Origin: Corynebacterium sp. HMSC078H07
GTDB taxonomy: Bacteria; Actinomycetota; Actinomycetes; Mycobacteriales; Mycobacteriaceae
Assembly (NCBI RefSeq): GCF_001812805.1
Contig: NZ_KV810470.1
Location: 155,214-219,213, forward strand
Direction: 5' to 3'
DNA: 64,000 bases
Position numbers and translations under genes: made by a program. Shown here piece after piece: positions 54,227 to 62,499 of this stretch. How positions within the stretch are numbered: the stretch's first letter is position 1; the number at the start of each line of letters is the position of its first letter. The notes beneath the pieces were generated by a model, which worked only from the letters and a program-made list of their open reading frames with translations, was not told the origin of the DNA and did not search any database.

Positions 54227-57025
54227 ATGACACTGACGCATCTGGATGAGTTTACCCGCGCCCTGCCGTACTCCCTGGATGACTTCCAGATCGAAGGTTG
54301 CCAGGCCGTCGAGGACGGCCACGGTGTCTTGGTCTGTGCGCCAACGGGCGCAGGTAAGACTATCGTCGGTGAGTTTGCCGTGTCCCTAGCGCTGAGCCAG
54401 GGCACACGTTGTTTCTATACCACGCCGATTAAGGCCCTGAGCAACCAGAAATACCACGATCTCGTCGAAGCCCACGGTGACGACGCTGTTGGCCTACTGA
54501 CTGGTGACGTTTCCATCAACTCCTCCGCAGACATCCTGGTGATGACGACTGAGGTCCTGCGCAACATGATTTATGCCGGCTCCGGAGCACTCGACCGGCT
54601 GACCCACGTGGTCATGGATGAGATCCATTTCCTTGCAGATGCCTCCCGTGGCGCCGTGTGGGAAGAGGTCATCCTCAACCTTGATGAGCACGTCTCCATC
54701 ATTGGACTTTCCGCAACCGTGTCTAATTCGGAAGAGTTTGGACGCTGGTTGAGCACCGTGCGTGGCGATACCACCGTCATCGTGTCTGAGAAGCGTCCAG
54801 TCCCGCTGGACCAATGGATGATGGTGGGGCGTAAGATTTACCCGCTCTTCGAACCGGATTCCGGCGGACAGGTCAACACTGAATTGGCGCGCCGCATTGA
54901 GCGGCTCGAATCAGGGGAGCGCACATCCGATCACGGCAACGACCGCTACGAGTACAAGCGTGCCAGCTTTCGCTCTCGCGCACGCCACAAAGGTGGCGAC
55001 AGGCGCAGCGGAGCGCCCCGCGCCCAGGATCGCTACCGACCGCTCGGCCGCCCAGAGGTGCTCAAAGAGCTGCAGTCCATGAACATGCTGCCGGCAATTA
55101 CTTTTATCTTCTCCCGCGCTGGCTGCGATGGTGCCCTTTACCAGTGCTTGCGCTCCCGCATGGTTCTGACCACTCCGGAGGAAGCAACTGAAATCAAGGC
55201 CATTGTGGACCGCGGAGTGGAAGGAATCCCGGAAGAAGACTTGCAGGTCTTGGACTTTAAGCGTTGGCGCGAAGCGCTGTCCCGTGGGTTCGCCGCCCAC
55301 CATGCCGGTATGTTGCCGGCGTTCCGGCACATCGTGGAGGAGCTTTTCGTCAAAGGTTTGGTCAGGGCTGTTTTTGCCACTGAGACCTTGGCCCTTGGCA
55401 TTAATATGCCTGCGCGCACGGTGGTGCTGGAGAAACTCATCAAATTCAACGGTGAGGCTCACGTCGATCTCACCCCGGGACAATACACGCAGCTCACCGG
55501 ACGCGCGGGACGCCGCGGTATCGATACCCAGGGCAATGCAGTTGTCCAGTGGGCGCCGGCTATGGACCCGCAGGCCGTCGCCGGGCTTGCCTCTACGCGC
55601 ACCTACCCGCTTATTTCCACCTTTGAGCCGGGCTACAACATGGCGATTAACTTGCTCGGCATGCTCGGCTTTGACGAGTCTCTCCGTTTGCTGGAGAAGT
55701 CCTTCGCTCAGTTCCAAGCCGACGGTTCCGTAGTGGAGGAGACCCGTGAGATTGAACGTGCAGAGCACCGCGTGCGCGAACTTAGAGCGCAACTTGAGGA
55801 TGCCATTTCCCATTTGGCGCCGCCCACAACCGACGGCGAAGATGCCGCCGAGGTCCTTATGGACTATATGCGCCTTCGCCGGGCACTGTCTGATGAAGAG
55901 AAGGCCGCCCAGGCCACTAAGAAACACGAACGCCGCAAGGAAGTCGCCACTGTCCTTGCGCGCCTCCAGGTAGGTGACGTCATTGCCATCGCCACGCGCA
56001 AGCGCCCCACCTTGGCAGTCGTCATTACTCCAGCTAATCAAACCGCTGATCCCCGCCCGTGGGTCACCACCGAAACAGGGTGGTCCGGGCGCATCGACGC
56101 CGAAGGTATTGAGAACCCGCCCATCACCGTGGGCCACATGAAGCTGCCACGCGGAGTGCAGAAGAATCCGCGCCGCAACAACAAATATGTTCAGGATGCC
56201 TTCAAGCGGGACTTCTATAAGCGGCCGAAGAAGATGCGCACGGAACCACGAAACCGTCCCAATAAAAAGGTGGGAGAGCTGCGCGACGCGATTCGCCAGC
56301 ACCCAGTCCACCACTGGCCGGCTACTGACCGTGAACAGCTCGCTGGGGTGGCCCAGAAGTTGGCTCGTCGTGAGCGGGACTTGGAAAAGCTCGAAGCCAA
56401 GGTGGAACGTGCCACGGATACCTTGGGCCGCACCTTCGAGCGCATCGTTGATCTTCTCGCTGAGATGGATTACGTCGAGTTTGAGGGCTACGGTGATGAC
56501 CGCGAGCCCGTCATCACCGATGAAGGTGAGCGCTTGGCCAAGATTCATTCCGAATCGGACCTCCTCGTAGCGCAATGTCTCAAGAGAGGTATCTGGAACG
56601 AGCTGGACCCAGCAGAACTGGCTGGCGTGGCTTCCCTCTGCGTCTTTGAAAACCGCAAGGCCACTCGCGGTGAGGCGGGGGCAGCTACCGATCCCATGGC
56701 GGATGCGATGGAGGCTACGTGGCGGATTTATACCGAACTTGTTGCTGATGAAAAGCGGCATAACCTGCCTCAAACTCGAGAGCCGGAACCTGCTTTTGCG
56801 CTCGCCATCCACCAGTGGACCGCGGGTGCACCGTTGGCCTACTGCATGGCCGCCGCCAACGAAGCGGGCGCTGAGCTTACCCCGGGTGATTTCGTGCGGT
56901 GGTGTCGCCAGGTGGTGGATCTGCTCCAGCAAATAGCCAAGACCGGCTACGAGGACGATATTCGCCGCAATGCCCGGCGCGCCATTGACGCTATTCAGCG
57001 AGGTGTGGTGGCTATCGGCGCTTAA
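54227..57025 (+). CDS. helY: HelY, Ski2-like DEAD/DEAH-box RNA helicase
   Basis: Large superfamily 2 helicase of the Ski2/Mtr4 type, probably acting on RNA. 932 residues: Q-motif-like FQIEGCQAVEDG, Walker A APTGAGKTIVGEF (about 37-49), motif Ib TTPIKALSNQKYHDL, DEIH box VVMDEIHFLADASRG (about 129-143), SAT motif GLSATVSNSEEFG, motif V TLALGINMPARTVVLEKL and motif VI QLTGRAGRRGID (about 424-435). The C-terminal 400 residues contain the arch-like and DSHCT domains. From memory mycobacterial helY also follows tatC. It ends 14 nt inside the convergent protease pseudogene. Confidence 0.95.
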   Translation: MTLTHLDEFTRALPYSLDDFQIEGCQAVEDGHGVLVCAPTGAGKTIVGEFAVSLALSQGTRCFYTTPIKALSNQKYHDLVEAHGDDAVGLLTGDVSINSSADILVMTTEVLRNMIYAGSGALDRLTHVVMDEIHFLADASRGAVWEEVILNLDEHVSIIGLSATVSNSEEFGRWLSTVRGDTTVIVSEKRPVPLDQWMMVGRKIYPLFEPDSGGQVNTELARRIERLESGERTSDHGNDRYEYKRASFRSRARHKGGDRRSGAPRAQDRYRPLGRPEVLKELQSMNMLPAITFIFSRAGCDGALYQCLRSRMVLTTPEEATEIKAIVDRGVEGIPEEDLQVLDFKRWREALSRGFAAHHAGMLPAFRHIVEELFVKGLVRAVFATETLALGINMPARTVVLEKLIKFNGEAHVDLTPGQYTQLTGRAGRRGIDTQGNAVVQWAPAMDPQAVAGLASTRTYPLISTFEPGYNMAINLLGMLGFDESLRLLEKSFAQFQADGSVVEETREIERAEHRVRELRAQLEDAISHLAPPTTDGEDAAEVLMDYMRLRRALSDEEKAAQATKKHERRKEVATVLARLQVGDVIAIATRKRPTLAVVITPANQTADPRPWVTTETGWSGRIDAEGIENPPITVGHMKLPRGVQKNPRRNNKYVQDAFKRDFYKRPKKMRTEPRNRPNKKVGELRDAIRQHPVHHWPATDREQLAGVAQKLARRERDLEKLEAKVERATDTLGRTFERIVDLLAEMDYVEFEGYGDDREPVITDEGERLAKIHSESDLLVAQCLKRGIWNELDPAELAGVASLCVFENRKATRGEAGAATDPMADAMEATWRIYTELVADEKRHNLPQTREPEPAFALAIHQWTAGAPLAYCMAAANEAGAELTPGDFVRWCRQVVDLLQQIAKTGYEDDIRRNARRAIDAIQRGVVAIGA

Positions 57026-57628
57026 GGTCCGCGGCCGCTGCGATGAGTGCTCGGCGGTGGGGAGCAACCAGCGCCAAGGTAGCGATGCGCAGGTTCTTGC
57101 CCAAAGGATTGAGGATGAGAGCTTGGGTGCCTACGACCTCGTCATCGAGGAATGCTGGGCCACCTGAATCACCTTTCACCGCCGGCAGTGTGTTAAAAAC
57201 CATGCCGGCGGGAGAGACTGTCGTGCGGAAATCGACAGACCATACTCGGAAGAAGGGCATGAGAAAGAGCCCTTGACGCAGCTGTGCGCGACGGGCCTTG
57301 CCCCGAATCCCCACGTGAAAACCGGATCGCGGAAAGATGGAGTCTGTGCAGCAATTCCGGGAACATCGCGAGCAGGAGCTGGCGAATCGAGCGCACACAG
57401 CGCCATATCGGTGCCGTCGATGGTGCGCACAGCTTTAAGCCGCCGGTTAAATCCACCACTCACCTTGTACATGTCACCTTCTTCGAGGCCGTCACGGAAG
57501 AAGTGCGCGCAGGTCAGGACCAGTTCAGCGCGGTGCTGAGTTTGTGGCTCGAGTGAGGAGTCCACTAATACACCCGAGCAGTACCCGTTGCGGGTGCGGA
57601 TCTTCACGACAGCGGGATGAGTTTTCAC
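57012..57628 (-). pseudogene. Trypsin-like serine protease, interrupted by a frameshift
   Basis: Two overlapping minus-strand frames together encode one chymotrypsin-fold protease of about 205 residues. Frame one (from GTG 57628) carries the catalytic His (VLTCAHFF) and Asp (GTDMALCALD) and runs to FTWGFGARPVAHSCVKG; frame two continues LFLMPFFRVWSV ... VKGDSGGPAFLDDEVVG with the catalytic Ser and ends at 57012. The join lies at 57270-57272, where a run of three G (minus strand) would restore one frame if it were four; the site is within an AAGGGC/GCCCTT inverted repeat. So it is a one-base deletion, or a sequencing error in a homopolymer. GTG 57628 is 7 nt behind TAGGCT. No signal peptide, so cytosolic if intact. 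Confidence 0.8.
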
Positions 57629-57635
57629 GTGCTCT

Positions 57636-57641
57636 AGCCTA
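57636..57641 (-). promoter_or_regulatory. -10 element for the protease pseudogene (leaderless)
   Basis: TAGGCT on the minus strand, 7 nt before GTG 57628. Confidence 0.5.
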
Positions 57642-57688
57642 TCGAGGAAGCGCACAGTACGGCACTCGGTACGGCCCAGCTCGGCGGG

Positions 57689-57694
57689 TAAGCT
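57689..57694 (+). promoter_or_regulatory. -10 element for pepQ (leaderless)
   Basis: TAAGCT, 7 nt before ATG 57702. Confidence 0.5.
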
Positions 57695-57701
57695 GACGGG
57701 C

Positions 57702-58784
57702 ATGACTGATTACGCTTCCCGTCTTTCGCGCGCACGTGAGGCAGTGGCCGCACGCGGCATTGACGTTGCCCTCCTGGGCACTGGCGCTGAGTTTGCTTAT
57801 CTCACTGGCTCTTGGGTGTCTTCCCATGAACGGCTTACGTGCTTAGTAATCCGCCCTGATGCCGAGCCGGTAATCGTGGCGCCGAGCACCGATATTGAAT
57901 CCCTGCAGGGCGTCGACGCCGAGCTTCGCGGGTGGAAAGATGGCGAAGATCCGTATGCGCTGGCCCTGGAAGGGCTTAGCGCGCGCCATGTGGCGTTAGG
58001 GTCGACGCTGACGGCCGATCACGTGCTGCGCTTCCAAGCTCTGCTCGACGGAGCATCCTATGTCTTAGCCACGGACGCCCTCTCTGAGCTCTTTACTCGC
58101 AAGGACGCCGATGAAATTGATGAGCTCCGCACGGCGGCGCACGCAATCGATGCGGTCCACATCGAGGTGCCTCGTCTCCTGCAGCCGGGCCACACAGAGG
58201 CCGAGGTAGCAGAGGATCTGCGCCAGCTCATCCTGCGCGAACACAGCGCGGTTGACTTCATTATCGTCGGCTCCGGCGCCAACGGTGCGAACCCGCATTA
58301 TGACTATGGTGACCGCGTGTTGTCTGCCGGTGATCCCGTTGTGGTCGACATTGGTGGCACGCTGCCGTCAGGTTACCACTCCGATTGCACGAGGACGTAC
58401 GTCGTCGGTGGTGATGTCGCTGCAGCACCGGCCGAGTTCCGTGAGGCTTATGCAGTGCTGGAGAAGGCGCAGGCGACTGGACGTGCTGCGGCACGCCCCG
58501 GCGTAAGTGCACAAGACATCGACCGTGTGACCCGCCAGGTCATTGAGGAAGCCGGCTGGGGTGAGCACTTCACGCACCGCACGGGCCACGGCATCGGGTT
58601 GTCTACTCACGAGGAGCCATTCATCATGGAAGGCAATGAGCTGACGCTGGCGGAGTCCATGGCGTTTTCCATCGAGCCGGGCATCTATGTTCCTGGTCAA
58701 TGGGGGATGCGTCTTGAGGACATCGTGGTGACCACCGCAGATGGCTATGAATCACTCAACCAGGCACCGCGGGAGCTGCGCTAA
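57702..58784 (+). CDS. pepQ: Xaa-Pro dipeptidase/aminopeptidase P (M24B)
   Basis: Metallopeptidase cleaving X-Pro bonds. 360 residues: N-terminal creatinase-like domain (1-125) and the pita-bread catalytic domain with metal ligands DIGGTLPSGYHSDCTRTYVVG (Asp pair, about 214-234), TGHGIGLSTHEEPF (His, about 291-304), IEPGIYVPGQWGMRLEDIVVTT (two Glu, about 325-346). From memory it corresponds to mycobacterial PepE. The ATG is 7 nt behind TAAGCT. It overlaps the SDR gene by one base (TAATG), so the two are coupled. Confidence 0.93.
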   Translation: MTDYASRLSRAREAVAARGIDVALLGTGAEFAYLTGSWVSSHERLTCLVIRPDAEPVIVAPSTDIESLQGVDAELRGWKDGEDPYALALEGLSARHVALGSTLTADHVLRFQALLDGASYVLATDALSELFTRKDADEIDELRTAAHAIDAVHIEVPRLLQPGHTEAEVAEDLRQLILREHSAVDFIIVGSGANGANPHYDYGDRVLSAGDPVVVDIGGTLPSGYHSDCTRTYVVGGDVAAAPAEFREAYAVLEKAQATGRAAARPGVSAQDIDRVTRQVIEEAGWGEHFTHRTGHGIGLSTHEEPFIMEGNELTLAESMAFSIEPGIYVPGQWGMRLEDIVVTTADGYESLNQAPRELR

Positions 58785-59518
58785 TGGGTGCGCTGTTGAT
58801 TCTCGGCGGGCGCAGTGATATTGGCGGAGAGCTCGCTCGCCGGTTGTGCCATGACCGCCCAGTCGTCCTGGCAGCACGGGGCGAGCACGGCATGGAGGAG
58901 TTACAGCAGGAACTATCCGCAGCAGGAGCCACCGCGGTCCATACCCTGTCCTTTGATGCCGCTGAAGTTGAGGGCCATCGGGACGTCGTCCAGCGCGCAG
59001 CACAGCTAGCGGGTGAACCCATCACCACGGCTGTGGTTGCCTTCGGCATCTTGGGGGATCAGGACCGTGCAGAACACGACGAGGCCCATGCCTTTGATAT
59101 CGCGCTGGTGGACTATGCAGCGCAGGTATCCATGCTCACCGTGTTGGCGGATGTCATGCGTTCTGGCCACATCGTCGCCTTCTCGTCGATCGCGGGGTGG
59201 AGGGCACGCCGCGCCAACTATGTCTATGGCTCAACCAAGGCCGGGCTGGATGCTTTCTGCCAGGGTCTAGCGGACCGACTGCACGGCACCGACTTGGCAC
59301 TCATTACCGCACGTCCTGGCTTTGTTATCGGCTCCATGACGACGGGAATGAAGCCGGCGCCATTGTCGGTGACGCCAGATGTCGTCGCTGAAGTCGTCAC
59401 GCGAGCAATCGCATCCGGTACAGGCTCGCGCACGCTATGGATTCCACGCGCGCTTCAGCTCTTGGCCTGGATTATGAAGATCGTGCCGCGCCCTATCTGG
59501 CGGCACATGCCGCGTTAA
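58784..59518 (+). CDS. Short-chain dehydrogenase (DprE2/Rv2073c-like)
   Basis: NAD(P)-dependent oxidoreductase of 244 residues. GGRSDIGGELARRL (8-21) is the cofactor loop; FSSIAGWRARRANYVYGSTKAGLDAF (about 131-156) gives the catalytic Ser and the Tyr-x3-Lys pair; IVPRPIWRHMPR at the C-terminus resembles DprE2, the epimerase subunit making decaprenylphosphoryl-arabinose. In mycobacteria two such paralogues exist (DprE2 and Rv2073c); without the dprE1 partner here I favour the Rv2073c-like member, role unknown. Start overlaps the pepQ stop; the stop overlaps that of the convergent gene (TTAA). Confidence 0.88.
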   Translation: MGALLILGGRSDIGGELARRLCHDRPVVLAARGEHGMEELQQELSAAGATAVHTLSFDAAEVEGHRDVVQRAAQLAGEPITTAVVAFGILGDQDRAEHDEAHAFDIALVDYAAQVSMLTVLADVMRSGHIVAFSSIAGWRARRANYVYGSTKAGLDAFCQGLADRLHGTDLALITARPGFVIGSMTTGMKPAPLSVTPDVVAEVVTRAIASGTGSRTLWIPRALQLLAWIMKIVPRPIWRHMPR

Positions 59519-60339
59519 TCCTGCAGATAGGGTGATTGCGCGTCGAAGATGAACCCACGTGGGGCTAGGACGCGCAGAACGACGTCCGCATCACCATCCG
59601 CAAGGTCGTGGAGCACCAAGCCTCGCCACGGTGTCACCGTAATAGGTACGTCTAGCTGAGCTATCAGCCCGGCGTACTCACCCGGTAGAACACCTTTGTG
59701 CAAGCCTGCGCCCAGATCGACGCGGCCCTCAGCGGTGTGATCAGTGAGCCAACCGATGGGCGCATGCGCTGATGCTGAGAGGTCACGATCCGAGCCGACT
59801 CCTTCAGCTTTAGCGGAAGGCGTAGCTTCGCCCACGGCAGCGTCGCTAGTGACTGCAGTGAGAACGGAGTCGATGAGGGTGGGGAGGGCGTCGTCAAGCG
59901 CCATCACCTCACCGAACACCTGGCCTTCCCGGATTAGGCGCACCTCCGTGGTGTCTGTCGGATCATGCAGCTGTAAACCCAGCGATACTCCGTGCGCCAC
60001 AATGTCACCGTGACCGCCGTCGATGCCGACGACGGTGTGGACCAACCGCGTGAGAGCAACCTCGTGTTCTGCCATAGCAGCAGCGAGTTCCTCAGCCACG
60101 CGCGCAGCCAGGTTACGAGCATGCAGAGACAGGGGAGAGGCCACGACGTGCGGGGCGCTGTGGGGCAGTGACACACTGCTCATATCGGCTTCGTCGTCCA
60201 CTCCACGCAGAGTAACCACGCTGTGCTCATCAAGGTAGACGTAGCCATCAGCGTGTTCGCGCGCGGCCTGGCCTAGCGCTAGCCATTGCTCAGGTGTCAC
60301 CACGCCGCCAGCAGGGTAAAAGTGCAAGGTATGTGACAT
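59515..60339 (-). CDS. CobG-like (nitrite/sulfite reductase half-domain) protein without cysteines
   Basis: A 274-residue protein resembling precorrin-3B synthase CobG and the ferredoxin-like half-domains of nitrite/sulfite reductases: FYPAGGVVTPEQWLALGQAAREHADGYVYLDEHSVVTLRGV (7-47), PITVTPWRGLVLHDLADGDADVVLRVLAPRGF near the end. It contains no cysteine at all, so it cannot hold the siroheme/[4Fe-4S] pair the enzyme needs. It may be a degenerate or repurposed relative. No other cobalamin gene is in the window. ATG 60339 is 8 nt behind TAGACT. Confidence 0.7.
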   Translation of the reverse strand: MSHTLHFYPAGGVVTPEQWLALGQAAREHADGYVYLDEHSVVTLRGVDDEADMSSVSLPHSAPHVVASPLSLHARNLAARVAEELAAAMAEHEVALTRLVHTVVGIDGGHGDIVAHGVSLGLQLHDPTDTTEVRLIREGQVFGEVMALDDALPTLIDSVLTAVTSDAAVGEATPSAKAEGVGSDRDLSASAHAPIGWLTDHTAEGRVDLGAGLHKGVLPGEYAGLIAQLDVPITVTPWRGLVLHDLADGDADVVLRVLAPRGFIFDAQSPYLQD

Positions 60340-60347
60340 GATGACTC

Positions 60348-60353
60348 AGTCTA
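60348..60353 (-). promoter_or_regulatory. -10 element for the CobG-like gene (leaderless)
   Basis: TAGACT on the minus strand, 8 nt before ATG 60339. Confidence 0.55.
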
Positions 60354-60396
60354 ATTGCCCAGGGAGGGGTTACAGCGAACAGGCAGGTAAACCAAG

Positions 60397-60402
60397 TAGG
60401 GT
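60397..60402 (+). promoter_or_regulatory. -10 element for fxsA (leaderless)
   Basis: TAGGGT, 7 nt before ATG 60410; excludes the longer frame starting at 60338. Confidence 0.55.
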
Positions 60403-60409
60403 AGGCGGC

Positions 60410-60973
60410 ATGCCCTTTGTTCTGTTCATCGCGTACATCCTTCTGGAAACCCTCGCCTTCTGGGCCGTCGCGAACTGGATCGGCGTTCTCTGGACCCTGC
60501 TTGCTTTAGGGCTCACCATGCTCTTCGGTATGACCATCGCCAGCTGGGAAGTGCGCCGGATGATGTCCTCCCGTATCCGCCAGACCGGGGACGGCGTGTA
60601 TGTCATGGAAGACCCGACCCCAGGTAAAACCGCAGGAAATGTGGGTTTGACCATGGTGGGCGGCATGCTGCTCTCAGCGCCGGGTTTTGTGTCCACGGTG
60701 TTGGGTGCACTGCTGATCTTTGCACCGACGCGTTCTATTATCCGAACGCTCTTGGCTGCATCCATGTTTAAGAAGATTGAGAACCTCGGTGTGCGTGTGT
60801 ATGAGGCCTCACCGATGGCCCAGCACCGTGATTCCTATGGTTCTTTCGGGTCTATGGGACCATCGGGGACGGCGGACCCGAACAACCTTCACCACGAGGT
60901 TATTGACGAAGATGAGCTGCGGGAGTGGACCCAGCACGTCAAGCCTGAGGACTTCGGGGACGGCAAGAAGTAG
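60410..60973 (+). CDS. fxsA: FxsA family membrane protein
   Basis: A 187-residue inner-membrane protein of the FxsA family (named for suppression of F exclusion of phage T7 in E. coli). Four hydrophobic segments: 1-20 (MPFVLFIAYILLETLAFWAV), 23-45, about 83-100 (VGLTMVGGMLLSAPGFVS) and 103-120; the conserved GGMLLSAPGFVSTVLGALL is the family signature. The tail is acidic, polar and Ser/Gly-rich. The ATG is fixed by TAGGGT. Its TAG overlaps the GTG of lnt by one base. Confidence 0.88.
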   Translation: MPFVLFIAYILLETLAFWAVANWIGVLWTLLALGLTMLFGMTIASWEVRRMMSSRIRQTGDGVYVMEDPTPGKTAGNVGLTMVGGMLLSAPGFVSTVLGALLIFAPTRSIIRTLLAASMFKKIENLGVRVYEASPMAQHRDSYGSFGSMGPSGTADPNNLHHEVIDEDELREWTQHVKPEDFGDGKK

Positions 60974-62484
60974 TGGTAGAGGTACTCGCTCGCCTTATTC
61001 TGGCCGCTGTCTCCGGTGGTATCACGTTTCTCGCCGTCGAACCACGCGGTTGGTGGGCTTCCGGCATTATCGGCATTGCGCTGCTCGTGGCTGCGTTGTC
61101 GCCGTGGCGAAGTAATGAGTCGAAGCTTCAGCCCACGCTAGCGTGGTCCGCCCTCATCGCCGCGGTGCACAGCGCGGTGCTCTACCTGTTTACGTTGCCG
61201 TGGATTGGTGAGCTCGTGGGCAGTATGCCTTACATTGCGCTGGCGATCTTTTTGTCCCTCTACAGCATTCTGTTGGGCATCGGCGGGGCGGCTTTGTTGC
61301 GGTGGCGCCATGGCTTCGCGCTCTTTCCCTTCTTCTACGTCGCCGTGGAGTTGCTACGCTCCTCAGTGCCTTTCGGTGGGTTCTCGTGGGTACGTCTGGC
61401 TTGGGGGCAGATCGAAGGCCCTCTGGCATACCTCGCGCCATGGGGCGGACCTGCGCTGATCTCTTTTGCCGTGGTGTGTGTCGCGGCGGGCCTGGTCGGT
61501 CTGACGCGAGCACCGAGACTTGCCTGCGCGCTCATGGCACTCCCATTGCTAGCGGGTCTTCTCGCCGGGTTCGGGATTAACCGTCCCGGTAACACTACGG
61601 GCTCGGTAACGGCTGCGGCAGTCCAGGGCAACGTTCCACGCCTCGGCTTGGACTTTGCTGCCCAACGTCGCGCGGTGCTGGACAACCATGTGCGGGTTAC
61701 CGAACAAGCCGCCCAGGATGGCGCGCACCCCGACATCGTCATCTGGCCAGAAAACGCCTCCGATATCAATCCCTTCACCAACCAAGACGCACGGGCGCTT
61801 ATCGACGCCTCCGCACACGACATCGATGCCCCCATCCTCGTCGGTACCTTGACCACTGATGAGGTGGGTGCGCGCAATACGATGCAGGTTTTCAATCCCG
61901 ATGGCACGGTAGGAGAGCACCACCACAAGAAATATCTGCAGCCTTTTGGTGAGACGATGCCGATGCGGGATTTCTTTGCCAAGATTACCGACTTGGTGGA
62001 TCTTGCGGGCGATATGAAGCCTGGTGATGGCCCCGGCGTGGTCACCATGGCCGGCACGACGGTGGGAGTTGCTACCTGCTACGAGGTGAGCTTTGATCAA
62101 GCCTTCCGCACGGCGATCAACAACGGCGCGCAGATACTTACCACGCCCACGAATAACGCGACGTTTAGTGACTCGGATATGACCTACCAACAGCTTGCTA
62201 TGAGCCGTCTGCGGGCACTGGAGACTGACCGTGCTGTCATCGTCGCCGCCACCTCGGGCGTCTCCGCGATTGTGCATCCGGATGGCAGCGTGAGTCAGGC
62301 GAGTGGGATCTTTGAACCGGCTTATCTTGAGGAAGAGCTTCCCTTAAAAGAAGGCCGGACTTTTGCGGTGCGTTATGGTTCGCTCCTGCAATGGCTCATG
62401 GTTATCATTGGAACGGTCTGCGCGCTGCTGGCGGTCTATTCCACCCGCGTGGCACGCGGCAGCGCGCCTAGAAAAGAAGTCTAA
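60973..62484 (+). CDS. lnt: Apolipoprotein N-acyltransferase (Lnt)
   Basis: Membrane enzyme adding the third acyl chain to the N-terminal cysteine of lipoproteins. 503 residues: about seven N-terminal helices (1-205) and a periplasmic nitrilase domain with the catalytic triad Glu in IVIWPENASDINP (about 258), Lys in HHKKYLQPFGETMP (about 318) and Cys in GVATCYEVSFDQAF (about 364), then a last helix. Mycobacterial Lnt is fused to Ppm1, while here the two are separate neighbours, as in C. glutamicum. GTG 60973 overlaps the fxsA stop. Confidence 0.92.
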   Translation: MVEVLARLILAAVSGGITFLAVEPRGWWASGIIGIALLVAALSPWRSNESKLQPTLAWSALIAAVHSAVLYLFTLPWIGELVGSMPYIALAIFLSLYSILLGIGGAALLRWRHGFALFPFFYVAVELLRSSVPFGGFSWVRLAWGQIEGPLAYLAPWGGPALISFAVVCVAAGLVGLTRAPRLACALMALPLLAGLLAGFGINRPGNTTGSVTAAAVQGNVPRLGLDFAAQRRAVLDNHVRVTEQAAQDGAHPDIVIWPENASDINPFTNQDARALIDASAHDIDAPILVGTLTTDEVGARNTMQVFNPDGTVGEHHHKKYLQPFGETMPMRDFFAKITDLVDLAGDMKPGDGPGVVTMAGTTVGVATCYEVSFDQAFRTAINNGAQILTTPTNNATFSDSDMTYQQLAMSRLRALETDRAVIVAATSGVSAIVHPDGSVSQASGIFEPAYLEEELPLKEGRTFAVRYGSLLQWLMVIIGTVCALLAVYSTRVARGSAPRKEV

Positions 62485-62499
62485 AGGAGCAAGGAACAA

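Noticed and set aside
54911..57067. 718-codon open frame antisense to helY
   Set aside because: Antisense shadow of a highly conserved helicase with intact motifs; no start signal.
57250..57280. Programmed frameshift in the protease gene
   Set aside because: The site (GTC AAG GGC) is not an X-XXY-YYZ slippery heptamer and has no upstream stimulator; a homopolymer deletion explains it more simply.
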